The notes under the pieces are model-generated. The model saw nothing but the letters and a program-made list of their open reading frames with translations, was not told the DNA's origin and did not search any database. A program made the position numbers and the translations under genes. 64,000 nt of DNA from Phycisphaerales bacterium (GTDB lineage: Bacteria > Planctomycetota > Phycisphaerae > UBA1845): NCBI GenBank assembly GCA_020852275.1, contig JADZBE010000039.1, forward strand, positions 124,001 through 188,000. Direction: 5' to 3'. Positions 43,789 through 53,366 of the stretch are shown one piece after another (positions within the stretch are counted from its first letter, which is position 1; each line of letters opens with the position of its first letter).

Positions 43789-45759
43789 TTAGGGGAGGGG
43801 CGACGGATTCTCGATCCGGGCGAGCCGCTCAAGGCGGAAGGGAAGGGCGGCGCTGATCGGTCCGGGCAGGACGATGACCGCGGCATCAACCTCCTTGGCC
43901 TGATCCGCACCCACCTCCACGTCCGCGAACCCGACCGGCTCACCGTGCGTGACCCAATGTTGATTCGCCCGATGAACGGCGCCCGTCGTTCGAAAGCCGT
44001 GCATCGTCTCCAGCCACGTCGGATCCAGCGGCAGCAGGTCCGGGGCGATCCGCGCTTCCGGCTCGACGGGACTTGCGACTTGCCCGGTCAGCGCGCTGGT
44101 TTCAACTTCCACAGCCGCTTCCACGACCGCCTCGGAATCGAGCCGGGGGGTCGGCTCGATGGCCGAGCTGTTCCAGCCGCCGGTCAGTTCCAAACCCTCA
44201 TCCAGTTCGTTCTCGAAGGCTTCGCAGTCATCCACGTAAAGATCCGCCCACGGATCGATCAGCAAGGGTGCGATGGCCACCTGCGGCAGGGTCAGCGGTT
44301 CCGCGACGACCGCCGCGATCTCCTCAATCGCCTCGTCGCTCGCCAGCCCCGACTCAGCCTGCGCCGGCGCCGGCGTTTCGGTCTCGGCCTCCGCGCCGGT
44401 CCACGCCTCGATCGCTTCGTTGCACGGGTCGTCGGTCGTCGGCTCGAATGAGGCATCGCCGGAAAGTTCGCCGATCGCATTTTCGAGAGGCGCTGCCGGC
44501 TCGACGACGGGAACAGCATGAATGACGGAAGTGGAGTCGGAGTCCATGGGCGCCTCCGAGAGGACCGCGCTGCGGATGAACTCCATCACCCACTCGTCCT
44601 GAATGGACGGGACGGTCGTCGCTCCTGACGATTCGACCGTCCAGTCCTGCGGAATGACAAAGGGATTGGACAGATCGGATTCATCCACGCCGGTAATTTC
44701 GTCGCATGGCGCGTCACCGTCGCCCGACGGGGAGTTGTCCACCCACTCGGCGGGCTCGGCATCCGCGGGCGTGGCCAGATCTGTCAGGATGCTATCCGCA
44801 TCAATCTCCTGCTCGTCGCAATCATCCATCAAGGGCGCTTCGGCGGAGACGCCTTCGCTCATGTCGCCGGTCGTATCGCCGGACGATTCCCCGGTCGCAA
44901 GGCTGGACGAATCCTCGGTCGCATCGCTGAACGACTCCCCGCTCGTATGGTCGAACGAGTCTCCGGTCAGCGCCTGCGCCTGCATCGGCTCGTCATAACC
45001 GACCTGCTCTGCCTCCGGGGCCGGCGCCGATTCCTGCGACGTGTCCGTTCTGTCCACGTACTTTGAGAGGTAGGCGAGTTGCGTCTGCGCGGCGATCAGG
45101 TTGGGATCCAGTTGCAGCGCGCGATGATACGCCAGGCCCGCGTCGCGATAGCGCTTGGCGCCTGCGTACATCAAACCCAAGTTGTACTGCGCCTCCGACT
45201 CCGGCAGCACCGTGCGGAACTGCTCGAGCGCCGAATCGAATTGTCCCTGTCGGCACAGCACCATGCCGAGGTTGACGCGCGCCCGCTCGAACGTCGGGTT
45301 CAGGTCGATCGCACGGCGAAGGTGCGCCTCGGCCGCGTCCCACTCGTTGAGAATCGCGTATTCAAAACCAAGATTGTTGTAGAGCACGTAGGCGTCAGGC
45401 CTCAGGTCCGCGGCCTTGGTGAGTGCTTCGATGGCCTCGCGGTGGCGGCCCATCCGCGCTAGCAGCGTGCCCATGCGATGGTACGCGGCGACGTGGCGGT
45501 GATTGAGCAGGACGGCGCGCTGATACTGGACCAGCGCCTGGTCGAACTGCCCTTGCGCTTCGAGAAGCTGTCCCGCGGCAAAGTGCGTCTGCGGGAGGAT
45601 CTTCGGCGGCGGCGTTTCGCGCGCGTTGGCGGCGGACGCGGCATCCGAGCGCGCCGCGCTGGCCTGCGACAGGCGCCCCGCCGACGACTGAGGCTGGTTG
45701 CAGGCGGAGGGCGAGAGAACCAGGGTGACGAGAACAAACACGATCCATCGTTTCATCAT
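43789..45759 (-). CDS. TPR-repeat lipoprotein
   Basis: 656 residues. N-terminal lipoprotein-type signal (LSPSAC), then at least four to five TPR units (about residues 60-230: 'AAGQLLEAQGQFDQALVQYQRAVLLN', 'AYHRMGTLLARMGRHREAIEALTKAADLRP' and so on). The C-terminal ~400 residues are acidic, Ser/Glu/Asp-rich and partly built of an in-frame 24-bp repeat (44871-44966). AAGGAGG lies ten bases before the start. It follows the OmpA-like lipoprotein gene by 39 bp and is probably in its operon. Likely a scaffold or assembly factor at the envelope; partner unknown. Confidence 0.8.
   Translation of the reverse strand: MMKRWIVFVLVTLVLSPSACNQPQSSAGRLSQASAARSDAASAANARETPPPKILPQTHFAAGQLLEAQGQFDQALVQYQRAVLLNHRHVAAYHRMGTLLARMGRHREAIEALTKAADLRPDAYVLYNNLGFEYAILNEWDAAEAHLRRAIDLNPTFERARVNLGMVLCRQGQFDSALEQFRTVLPESEAQYNLGLMYAGAKRYRDAGLAYHRALQLDPNLIAAQTQLAYLSKYVDRTDTSQESAPAPEAEQVGYDEPMQAQALTGDSFDHTSGESFSDATEDSSSLATGESSGDTTGDMSEGVSAEAPLMDDCDEQEIDADSILTDLATPADAEPAEWVDNSPSGDGDAPCDEITGVDESDLSNPFVIPQDWTVESSGATTVPSIQDEWVMEFIRSAVLSEAPMDSDSTSVIHAVPVVEPAAPLENAIGELSGDASFEPTTDDPCNEAIEAWTGAEAETETPAPAQAESGLASDEAIEEIAAVVAEPLTLPQVAIAPLLIDPWADLYVDDCEAFENELDEGLELTGGWNSSAIEPTPRLDSEAVVEAAVEVETSALTGQVASPVEPEARIAPDLLPLDPTWLETMHGFRTTGAVHRANQHWVTHGEPVGFADVEVGADQAKEVDAAVIVLPGPISAALPFRLERLARIENPSPLP
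44871..44966 (-). repeat. 24-bp in-frame tandem repeat in the TPR gene
   Basis: Four consecutive 24-bp units (TCGTATCGCCGGACGATTCC type) encode degenerate octapeptides of the kind TGESSGDT/SGESFSDA. Confidence 0.85.
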
Positions 45760-45798
45760 GGTGGGTAAGCCTCCTTGCGGGGATCGCGGAAAAAGTCG

Positions 45799-46329
45799 TC
45801 AGGAGCCGGGCTGCATCGAAGCGGTGGCCGACCCGGCGCCGCCCGCGTCGCCGCCGCCCGTTTCCGTGGACGTTCCCTTGTTCTGGATCTTGATCGCGTC
45901 GATGGCGCGCATGCCACGACCGCCGGAGATCAGGGTTTTGACCTGCACGCGGCTCATGTCGCAGCCCTCTTCCGTGAGGAACTCCTGCACGTGCGCGAGC
46001 CGCTCCCCGACGAGCTTTTCATCCTTCTCATACGTCTCGTAGCGCACAATGCCGCCGTACTCCGTGAGCATCGGGCTCATGCGCGCCAGGCGCACCACGC
46101 CGGTTCCGGACAGCTCGCTGGAGTGTGGAATGAAATGGATGTCCGCCACGGACATGTCATGGAGGATGGCGTTGTCCACCATGTACGTGAACGACTCGGT
46201 GAGGGAAGCTGGTCGATCCGCGGCGCCCTGCGGCGGCGCGTTAAGCCGCTCGGCGGGCGGAGCGCTGGAGCATCCGGAAAAAGCGATCAGGAAGAGGACC
46301 GGCAGCGCGGTGAAGCCTCGTGCATGCAT
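45799..46329 (-). CDS. lipoprotein with degenerate OmpA-like domain
   Basis: 176 residues. Lipobox AFSGC. The stretch 'DIHFIPHSSELSGTGVVRLARMSPMLTEYGGIVRYETYEKDEKLVGERLAHVQEFLTEEGCDMSRVQVK' has the outline of an OmpA peptidoglycan-binding fold but lacks the usual TD..G..N..LS..RA residues, so peptidoglycan binding is not assured. AAAGGAG sits nine bases before the ATG at 46329. First gene of a two-gene unit with the TPR lipoprotein. Confidence 0.75.
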   Translation of the reverse strand: MHARGFTALPVLFLIAFSGCSSAPPAERLNAPPQGAADRPASLTESFTYMVDNAILHDMSVADIHFIPHSSELSGTGVVRLARMSPMLTEYGGIVRYETYEKDEKLVGERLAHVQEFLTEEGCDMSRVQVKTLISGGRGMRAIDAIKIQNKGTSTETGGGDAGGAGSATASMQPGS

Positions 46330-46456
46330 TCGCGAACTCCTTTTCAACCCGTACTATCGAACAAAGCCTTCGTCCGACTTGGGGAATTATCGGTCACGCA
46401 GGGCGTCGGCTGAGGTTAGGATTCCGTGGTGAAACCCGAAGCCGAGCATGGCGCCC

Positions 46457-46556
46457 GTCACCCCCGCGCAGGCGGGGTCCGGTCCTCCCCGGAAAACCAC
46501 TGGATTCGTGAAATCTCGCAAGCTACCGGCTGGATTCCCGCCTGCGCGGGAATGAC
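46457..46556 (-). repeat. ~101-bp MITE-like element, copy D
   Basis: GTCACCCCCGCGCAGGCGGG at the start and GCCTGCGCGGGAATGAC at the end; inverted orientation relative to copies A and C. Between the OmpA-like and membrane glycosyltransferase genes (divergent). Confidence 0.85.
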
Positions 46557-46642
46557 GCGCGTGGCCTTTCATCACAGACTGCTGGGATCGGGCGTGAAGA
46601 TCGTCCTATAATGCCGGCGGCGACCGGGCGGCGGGCCGGTCG

Positions 46643-48397
46643 ATGCGCGAGACTGTCGAGGGCGAGTTGGCGGCGGAAACAACCTCAACGCGGAGACCAC
46701 GAACCGGATGGTGCCTGCTGGTCATCGTCCTGTTTGGCTGCGCCGCCTACCTGCCGGCCATCAACTGGGGGCTGCCGGCGCTGAACTCCTGGAGCCAGGA
46801 CACGATTGCCGGGCCTAACCGCACATTCGTGGTCGAAGGCTGGCCGCAGGACTGGCGCGGGCGCTATCCGCCCTTGCACTATCTGCTCAATGCGGGTGTG
46901 TATCGCGCGATTGAGACGGTGTGGCGGTGGCGCGGGGAGCTGTCCATCGACCCGGCCACCGGTCTGAAAGTCCTCGCCGAGCCGCAACTGCCGAAGCTCG
47001 GCTTCCTGATTCTGGCGTCGAACCTGCTGACGTTCCTGATGGCGATTGGGACGGGCGCGGCGGTTTTCTGCACGGCGCTGCGGCTGACGAGTGACAGACT
47101 CTCGGCACTGCTTGCGGCGCTGGTGCTGCTGAGCGGCGCGGACTTCGCCTGCTTCGCGCGGCTCGGGAACGTCGATGTCCCCTCGATCTTCTGGATGGCG
47201 TGGAGCGCGTACTTCTATGTGCGGCTGACGGATTCGCGCCGGTTGTGGGACGCCGTGATGCTGGCGCTCTTCGCGGCGGCGGCGGTCTGCACCAAGGACG
47301 GCGTGGCGGGCGTGTATCCGGGCATGGCCGTGGTGCTGCTGGCGATCGAGGCGCTGCGCTGTCGGCGTGAGTCTCAGGAACGCGCGGCCGAAGCGGGCGG
47401 TGTGGGTGGTGCGAGGCCGGTCTGGTGGGTCAGGACGTTGTGCCAACCCCGGTGGTTCATCGGTCTGGGCGTGTTCGTCATGGTGACGCTGTATTTCAAC
47501 GGAGCTCTGCACAACTGGGATCGCTTCGCCGCGCGGATGCACTACTGGCTGGACGCCACGGCGGACACGCTGCACGCGCAGCAGCCGCGGTACGCGAACC
47601 CGCTTCATCTCGCGCTGGTGGCGCTGCGCTATGCGGGCGGCGCCGTCGGCTGGCCGATGCTGGCGGCGATGCTGGCGGCGTGCGCGGTTGCGAGCTTTCG
47701 GCATCGCCGCCTCGCCGTGCTGACGCTTCTTCCCGCCGCGACGTATTACTTCATGGTGATCGAATGCGGATTGGAGTTCGTGTACAGCCGCTTCCTGTTC
47801 CCCATGCTGGCGCTGGCGGCGATCCCGACCGGCTGGGCCGCGGCGGCTTTTCTTCGTTCCCTGCGCGTGCCGGCGTTCGTCAAGGGGCTTGCCGCGGTTG
47901 TCGTGGGGCTTCCCACCGCGGGCTATCTCGCGAGTGTCAGCTTCGAGATGATGACCGACTCGCGCTACCTTGCGGAGTCATGGCTGCGGGATCGCGTTCC
48001 CGCAGGCTCGCCGATCGGCGTCTTCTGCAAACCGCAGTACCTTCCGCGGCTCATCGAGATGGGTTACGACGTGTACTCGCTGGAGATGACTGCGGAAAGC
48101 ATCGCGGCCCATCCGTGCGCGGCGCTCGTGCTTTCAAGCTACGATTTCCGGGGATACGCCGGCGCGAACCGCGACACGTTCGAGACTCTGGTGCATGGTG
48201 AAGGCGGTTACGACGTGGCCGCGCAGCTCGGCGGCCTGCGATACCTCGGGACCGGCAACTCGTGGTTGAGCCTCGCCGGTTGGGGCGCGGAGCCGCCCGG
48301 CAAGATCAGTCCAGAGATCATTGTCCTTACGCACACCCGCGAGCGAGACGTTGAGGGCATCAGCGACGGCGCCGCCTTGAAGGGGCGACTCCCCTGA
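46643..48397 (+). CDS. PMT/ArnT-like membrane glycosyltransferase
   Basis: 584 residues, about 10 helices. The first loop after helix 1 has 'NSWSQDTIAGPNRTFVVEGWPQDWRGRYPPLHYLLN', in the position of the GT-C catalytic loop, with Asp and the 'YPPLHY' block typical of GT39-like enzymes. A later helix carries 'SGADFACFARLGNVDVPSIFWMAWSAYFYVRL'. Donor and acceptor unknown. Stand-alone gene downstream of MITE copy D. Confidence 0.78.
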   Translation: MRETVEGELAAETTSTRRPRTGWCLLVIVLFGCAAYLPAINWGLPALNSWSQDTIAGPNRTFVVEGWPQDWRGRYPPLHYLLNAGVYRAIETVWRWRGELSIDPATGLKVLAEPQLPKLGFLILASNLLTFLMAIGTGAAVFCTALRLTSDRLSALLAALVLLSGADFACFARLGNVDVPSIFWMAWSAYFYVRLTDSRRLWDAVMLALFAAAAVCTKDGVAGVYPGMAVVLLAIEALRCRRESQERAAEAGGVGGARPVWWVRTLCQPRWFIGLGVFVMVTLYFNGALHNWDRFAARMHYWLDATADTLHAQQPRYANPLHLALVALRYAGGAVGWPMLAAMLAACAVASFRHRRLAVLTLLPAATYYFMVIECGLEFVYSRFLFPMLALAAIPTGWAAAAFLRSLRVPAFVKGLAAVVVGLPTAGYLASVSFEMMTDSRYLAESWLRDRVPAGSPIGVFCKPQYLPRLIEMGYDVYSLEMTAESIAAHPCAALVLSSYDFRGYAGANRDTFETLVHGEGGYDVAAQLGGLRYLGTGNSWLSLAGWGAEPPGKISPEIIVLTHTRERDVEGISDGAALKGRLP

Positions 48398-48497
48398 CGC
48401 TGAAGCCGGAAGGAGCGACTTGCCAGGCGTTGAAGGCAGGTCGTGCCACGCTACAATCCGCCGTCGCTTTCAACCGCACGCGCAGGAGACACACCGC

Positions 48498-48809
48498 ATG
48501 GTCAAGTTCATCGCGTTGTACGCGAAGCCTGAAGACACCCAGGCCTTCGATGATCGTTACTTCAACGGGCACGTTCCGCTGGCGGCCAAGATTCCGGGGC
48601 TGCGACGCATGGAGGTCAGCCGCATCAAGGGTTCGCCGGGCGGAGACCCGCGGTACTACCTGATGGCCGAGCTGTACTTCGACAGCCATGAGGCGCTCAA
48701 CGCCGGGCTGAAATCCGAGCAGGGCAAGGCCGCGGGAAAAGACGTGATGAGTTTCGCCGGCAAGCTGGTGCATATGATGGTCGCGGACGTGGAATCGCCG
48801 GCGACGTAA
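48498..48809 (+). CDS. EthD family protein
   Basis: 103 residues, a dimeric alpha-beta barrel of the EthD type: 'MVKFIALYAKPEDTQAFDDRYFNGHVPLAAKIPGLRRMEVSRI' and 'YYLMAELYFDSHEALNAGLKSEQGKAAGKDVMSFA'. EthD is needed for ETBE degradation in actinobacteria, but the wider family has no fixed function. GCAGGAGA lies upstream of the ATG at 48498. The 301-bp gap after it (48810-49110) holds nothing I can name. Confidence 0.85.
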   Translation: MVKFIALYAKPEDTQAFDDRYFNGHVPLAAKIPGLRRMEVSRIKGSPGGDPRYYLMAELYFDSHEALNAGLKSEQGKAAGKDVMSFAGKLVHMMVADVESPAT

Positions 48810-49110
48810 TGCACTGCAGCTCGCATCCGCCGGACGCGCTCCGCCGCCCGGCGAGCGCGGGAGGCGGCTTGTGCTCGAGCATCAAAACTCACCACACAAG
48901 GGGTGGGCCGTCCCGTGCAACTGCGCGAATCCGCAGCAAGCCAAGTGACCCAGCGGTCCCTCGCGTGGGCTACGGGTTCTGTGCGAGCGCGTGCATCCGT
49001 GCGGTGCCTCGCTTGCGCGTCGGGTTCTGATTGACACGCCCGCCCCCTTCGGGTTACCGTGCATCGTCCCTTGTGGGAGAGCGGGGGCAGGGAGGAGCGT
49101 GCGGTGCGCG

Positions 49111-49608
49111 ATGCGGTGCCCGACGTGTAGAGCCGACAGCGACAAGGTCATCGACTCCAGGTCCACGGACGGCGCCGCCGCGATTCGGCGTCGCCGTCAG
49201 TGCATCGCCTGCGGGCGGCGCTTCACCACCAAGGAACGCGTCGAGGAGGAGCTGCGCCTCACGGTCGTCAAGGCCGACGACAGCCGCGTGCCCTATCACC
49301 GCGAGAAGATCGAGGAAGGCCTCGAACGCGCCTGCTACAAGCTGCCCGTGACCGAGGAACAGATCGGGCAGATCGTCGATCGCGTGGAGGAAGACCTCTT
49401 CCGCAACCACGATCGCGAAGTCACCTCGGAGCAGATCGGGCTTCTGGCCGCCCGGCATCTGCGCTCGGTCAACGCCGTGGCGTACGTCCGCTTCGTGAGC
49501 GTGTACCGCAAGTTCAGCACCGTTCAGGAGTTCGTGGACGCCATTCAGGACGTTCGGGAGCGCGGGGCGCTCGAATCGCCCCAGCAGCGGTCGCTGTTTA
49601 CCGACTAA
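49111..49608 (+). CDS. nrdR: NrdR transcriptional repressor of ribonucleotide reductase genes
   Basis: 165 residues. The N-terminal zinc ribbon CPTCRADSDKVIDSRS...RRQCIACGRRFTTKERVEE is typical, then the ATP-cone ('VVKADDSRVPYHREKIEEGLERACYKLPV') that senses ATP/dATP, and 'HLRSVNAVAYVRFVSVYRKF'. NrdR binds tandem NrdR boxes when nucleotide pools are high. Two such boxes are in front of nrdJ at 14.15 kb. The start is ATG 49111; a GTG at 49099 is possible. Confidence 0.95.
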   Translation: MRCPTCRADSDKVIDSRSTDGAAAIRRRRQCIACGRRFTTKERVEEELRLTVVKADDSRVPYHREKIEEGLERACYKLPVTEEQIGQIVDRVEEDLFRNHDREVTSEQIGLLAARHLRSVNAVAYVRFVSVYRKFSTVQEFVDAIQDVRERGALESPQQRSLFTD

Positions 49609-49882
49609 ATGCCCCCGGCGTCATGCTGCGAGCTGCGGATTCCCTTCCGCGCGGACTCGCGCCCGCGCCGGCACCCTCCGCGACGCGCCGGTCGCTCAGC
49701 GGAATCGATCCACCGCCTGCAAGATCGAGGCCTCTCCGCGGCATTGTGCATTGAGAGGAAAGCAAGTCCGGTCCTGTGGAAACCCGCGCGCCCCATGCGG
49801 TATCATGGTTCACGGGCCGGGGGGGAAACCGTTGAAACACGCGCCTGCGCGGGCGGGCGCGCGGTGCTCCCTTCCTTGACGT

Positions 49883-49909
49883 GATCGGCAGTGATGGGAC
49901 ACGCCGATC
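49883..49909. other. hairpin upstream of secreted protein gene
   Basis: GATCGGC and GCCGATC pair (7 bp, 13-nt loop) 30 bp before the start of the secreted protein gene. Regulatory role unproven. Otherwise nothing distinctive in 49609-49938. Confidence 0.35.
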
Positions 49910-49938
49910 CGTTCACATCCTAGGGAAAGGCGGAAGGC

Positions 49939-50847
49939 ATGATTCGGAAAAGTCTGATGATGGGGGCGGCGGTCGCATGTCTGATTGCGGCGGCCGATGC
50001 CTCGGCGGTGTCGTTTCACTTGATGCAGATCGAGCAGGTCATCGCCGGCGTGGACGGCGACACCACGGCGCAGGCGATTCAACTGCGCATGCGCTCGGCC
50101 GGGCAGACGTTCATATCCGGCGCGCGGCTCGTGGCCGTGGACGCGGCGGGCGCCAACCCGGTCATCCTCGTGAACTTCGGGACCAACGTCTCCAACGGCG
50201 CCATGGGCGACCGCGTACTCATCGCCACGGCCAACATGAGCAGCCACACCAGCCCGCCGCTGGTCGCGGACTTCACCATGACCAATCGCATCCCCGACAG
50301 TTACCTCGCCGCGGGCTGCATCATCTTCCAGAACGACGCCGGCACGCAGATTCTCTGGCGGCTCTGCTACGGCGGCGCGGGGTACACCGGCCCCACGACG
50401 GGCACGCTGGACAACGACAATGACGGCGACTTCGCTCCGCCCTTCGACGGCGCGCTGCCCACGTCAAACACCGAGAGCCTCCTGTTCGGCGGCGCGGCCA
50501 GCGATAAGAGCACGACCAACCAGGATGATTACGCGTACTCCGGCAGCGCGGCCGTGCTGACCAACAACGCGCGCAACAGCTTCACCGTCCAGGGCGCGCC
50601 GCAGGCGTGCGACGGGGACGAGACGCTGTCGGCGAAATGCAAGGATGGCACGTTCAAGGTCGTCGCCAAGGGCAAGAACTACACGCCGGGCACGGATTAC
50701 GAACTGTGCCTGGACGGCGGCTCCTGCGTCACCAAGACCGCCAACGACCGCGGCATCATCAAGAACAAGTTTTCCGGCGTGGCGCCCGGCGGGCACACCG
50801 TCACGCAGACGGAGTGCGGGCTGAAGAAATCCACGACGTGCAGTTGA
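49939..50847 (+). CDS. hypothetical secreted protein
   Basis: 302 residues. Signal peptide 'MIRKSLMMGAAVACLIAAADASA' with AxA-type cleavage. The mature part is beta-rich, with 'GTLDNDNDGDFAPPFDGALPTSN' as an Asp-rich, calcium-binding-like loop, and a Cys-rich C-terminal 70 residues. No PEP-CTERM anchor is seen. Family not recognised. The ribosome-binding site GGCGGAAGG precedes the ATG. Confidence 0.7.
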   Translation: MIRKSLMMGAAVACLIAAADASAVSFHLMQIEQVIAGVDGDTTAQAIQLRMRSAGQTFISGARLVAVDAAGANPVILVNFGTNVSNGAMGDRVLIATANMSSHTSPPLVADFTMTNRIPDSYLAAGCIIFQNDAGTQILWRLCYGGAGYTGPTTGTLDNDNDGDFAPPFDGALPTSNTESLLFGGAASDKSTTNQDDYAYSGSAAVLTNNARNSFTVQGAPQACDGDETLSAKCKDGTFKVVAKGKNYTPGTDYELCLDGGSCVTKTANDRGIIKNKFSGVAPGGHTVTQTECGLKKSTTCS

Positions 50848-50943
50848 CGAGCCAGGCAGTCTGCGGCGAGCGGGGCAAGACCATGGCCAACGGAGTACCG
50901 TAGGCCATGCCTCCCGCCGCGCAGGCGGAAACCCAGCTTCGGC

Positions 50944-51042
50944 ATTCCCGCGCAGGCGGGAATCCAGCTTCGTCATATTCGCGTAGGCGGGAATCCAGCG
51001 GCGTGACGGCGCGCCCGGGACTCCTGCTTGCGCGGGGGTGAC
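50944..51042 (+). repeat. ATTCCC palindrome and partial MITE-like element (copy E)
   Basis: 50944-50963 is a perfect ATTCCC-N8-GGGAAT palindrome. 50973-51042 is a 70-bp shortened version of the ~101-bp element ending GCGCGGGGGTGAC. Main content of the 312-bp gap between convergent genes. Confidence 0.75.
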
Positions 51043-51159
51043 GGTCCGCCTGCCAAGTCGGCAGTTCGACTGCCGTCGGGCAGGAGTGCCGGGTTGAAGC
51101 CTCTGAAGCGGATGAAGTTGCGCACCGGCGCGGCCTGATCAGGCAGCGCCGGTGCTTCC

Positions 51160-52836
51160 CTACGCAAGACACTGCACGCACGCTACGACCCATACCACCG
51201 ACAATGCATCCACGACCAATCCCATTCCTGCCATGAGCCGCAGCGGGATCAGCCGCGTGCCATAAACGATGGCGTTGGGCGGCGTCGAGATGGGCAGCGC
51301 GAACCCCAGGCTGGCCGACAGCGCCACCAGCCAGATCAGCTTTACCGCCGGCACGCCGGTCTCCTCCGCCAGAGAACCGGCCAGCGGTACCAGCAGTGCG
51401 GCCGTCGCCGTGTTGCTGGTCAGTTCGGAGAGCAGCACCGTCACGCCCGCCAGCGCGAACATCAGCGCCAACGGGGTGAAGTTCGCTCCGGCCACCGACG
51501 TTGCCACGGCGTCGGCGGCGCCGCTGCTTTGCAGCACCTTTCCCAGGCACAAGCCGCCGGCGATCAAGAACAGCGTGTCCCAGTCAAGCGACTGAAGATC
51601 CGCCCGGTCGAGCACGGCGCGATCTCCCCCGCGTGGGCGCACGATGAAGAGCACCAGCGCGGCCGCCAGCGGAACCAGACTCTCCGGCAGATAGGCCTTG
51701 ACCCATTCCTGCAACGGACTGTTCGAAGCGGTGAAGCTGACGACGGCGCCGCTCGCCAGCCAGATGACCGCCGTTGTAAGGAAAATTCCAACGGCCCACA
51801 GTCGCGCGGACCTGCGAACCACCGCGGGATCGGACGGGTCGCCATCCTTCACCTGGCTGGGGGATTGGCGAACATCACCCAAGCCGTGAGGTTGGAGCAC
51901 CTCAGCCGCGCTGGGGCACCGGCTTTCCAGCCGGTGATCCGCAAGATCGCAAAGCCCTCCGTCCTCCCGAGCATCCGCCGTCATGCGAACCCGCGCTCCC
52001 AACTGGGAAGTCTCCTCAACCCCGGCTCTCGTCCATCGCCGCGCCAGCAGCAGCAGCCCCCAGCCGATCACCGTCGTGCCGATCCAGACGGGAATGCCGA
52101 CCTTCAACCATGTCAGAAAGTTGAACTGCGGATCGACAAGCTGAATCTTCGCAAATCCCAGAAAGTTCGGCGCCGTCCCCACGGGGGTGGCCATGCCGCC
52201 GAACGTCGCACCGTATGACAACGCCAGCAGCGGCAGTGCCGGCGCGGCCGTCCTCCGCGCCAAGGTCGCGACCACCGGCAGCAGCATGGCGGTCACGGCG
52301 GTGTTGTTCTGCGCCGTGGAGATCGCGCCGGAAACGAGCAGCACGATCATGCACAGCGCGCCCACGCCGGCGCTTGAGCCGGTCCGCTCGCTTGAGCCGG
52401 TCCTCCAGCGGCCAACGGAGCCGGCTTGAGAGCCACCGCCGAAGTGGGATTGCGCGCCGCCGCTTGAGCCGGTTTGCACGCCGGCTTCGGTCGCACCGGG
52501 TCGCGCCCAGTGCAGCGCCCCCAGCCGCTCAAACACGCCGTGCTTCTCCAGCGCCCGCGCCAGAAGGAACGTGCCGAGAAACAGGAATACGATCGGATCG
52601 CCCCACGCGGACAGCGCCTCACCCCACTTGAGCACACCCGACAGTGTGGCCGCCACCGGCACGATCAGCGCGATGACGCCCAGCGGCGCAATTTCGCTGA
52701 TCCAAAGCACCAGCACCGCCAGCACAATCCCGACCGCGCGCCGCAGGGAATCGTTGTCGTGCCACGGGGAGAAGGCCGCTCCCGCGAACAACCCCACCGC
52801 CAGGCTCACGACGAGAATGCTTCGCACACGGCTCAT
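51160..52836 (-). CDS. SLC13/DASS-type sodium-anion symporter
   Basis: 558 residues, about 12 helices. Family blocks: 'GIVLAVLVLWISEIAPLGVIALIVPVAATLSGVL', 'SGAISTAQNNTAVTAMLLPVVATLA', 'GTAPNFLGF' and, in the second half, 'SELTSNTATAALLVPLAGSLAE' with 'STPPNAIVYGT', the two SNT/NNT-type substrate loops. It probably imports a di- or tricarboxylate or sulfate with sodium. Two low-complexity inserts are repeat-derived: a Gly/Ser/Thr stretch (about residues 115-155) and 'HRLESRCPS' (about 300) from a CACCGG palindrome. The start at 52836 has GGAAG upstream. Confidence 0.85.
   Translation of the reverse strand: MSRVRSILVVSLAVGLFAGAAFSPWHDNDSLRRAVGIVLAVLVLWISEIAPLGVIALIVPVAATLSGVLKWGEALSAWGDPIVFLFLGTFLLARALEKHGVFERLGALHWARPGATEAGVQTGSSGGAQSHFGGGSQAGSVGRWRTGSSERTGSSAGVGALCMIVLLVSGAISTAQNNTAVTAMLLPVVATLARRTAAPALPLLALSYGATFGGMATPVGTAPNFLGFAKIQLVDPQFNFLTWLKVGIPVWIGTTVIGWGLLLLARRWTRAGVEETSQLGARVRMTADAREDGGLCDLADHRLESRCPSAAEVLQPHGLGDVRQSPSQVKDGDPSDPAVVRRSARLWAVGIFLTTAVIWLASGAVVSFTASNSPLQEWVKAYLPESLVPLAAALVLFIVRPRGGDRAVLDRADLQSLDWDTLFLIAGGLCLGKVLQSSGAADAVATSVAGANFTPLALMFALAGVTVLLSELTSNTATAALLVPLAGSLAEETGVPAVKLIWLVALSASLGFALPISTPPNAIVYGTRLIPLRLMAGMGLVVDALSVVWVVACVQCLA
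51917..51936. repeat. CACCGG palindrome inside the SLC13 gene
   Basis: CACCGGCTTTCCAGCCGGTG, perfect, in frame, giving the peptide HRLESRCP in a cytoplasmic loop of the transporter. Confidence 0.9.
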
Positions 52837-52964
52837 GGCGGCATTCTTCCGGATCATGGGGGCGCGTCAAACGAGGGGACGCGGCGTCTGATGTGCGCCG
52901 ACACGGCAACTAGAACCCGCGGGCAACGTGCTTCAGGACTCTCAGTCGAAATCTATGATATACA

Positions 52965-53109
52965 GAGCCGCGACCGTCAGGAAGCGAACTCTGCTGTGTG
53001 GGATGCGTGTAACCCCATTCAACACTTCGCCGACTGGGATGCACGTAACCCAATTCAGTGCTTTGCCGCCTGGGATGCGGTGAAACCCGCTTCCTCACAA
53101 GCGCGGCTC
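52965..53109. repeat. family-C inverted pair enclosing a 36-bp tandem repeat
   Basis: GAGCCGCGACCGTCAGGAAGCG-type sequence at 52965-52986 and its inverted counterpart at 53088-53109 flank 2.5 copies of a 36-bp unit (52999-53034, 53035-53070, 53071-53088) beginning TGGGATGC. Located in the large gene-free gap before the structured leader. Confidence 0.85.
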
Positions 53110-53331
53110 TGCCGGTGCGTCGAGTTTCAGGCTATTCAGAGGTCTGCACCGTCCCCATCGAGGCACCCGGCCCGCCCAGGAGCTCCACCTGCGCCGCCCG
53201 GGCGGGCTGAGCGGCGTTTCCCAATTCTGAAAACACCAGGGACTGATAGGGTGAGTCTCGCCGGACGAGATCGAAATTTGGAGTAGCTCGAAACTGAAAT
53301 GCCAGAATTCGTGTCAGACCCGGGAATTCGA

Positions 53332-53360
53332 TTGACTCCCCGCTGGCTCTCTGCTATCCT
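53332..53360 (+). promoter_or_regulatory. sigma70-type promoter of the secreted protein locus
   Basis: -35 TTGACT (53332-53337), 17-bp spacer, -10 TATCCT (53355-53360). The transcript would begin near 53367, just before a perfect hairpin. Confidence 0.7.
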
Positions 53361-53366
53361 CTTCCT

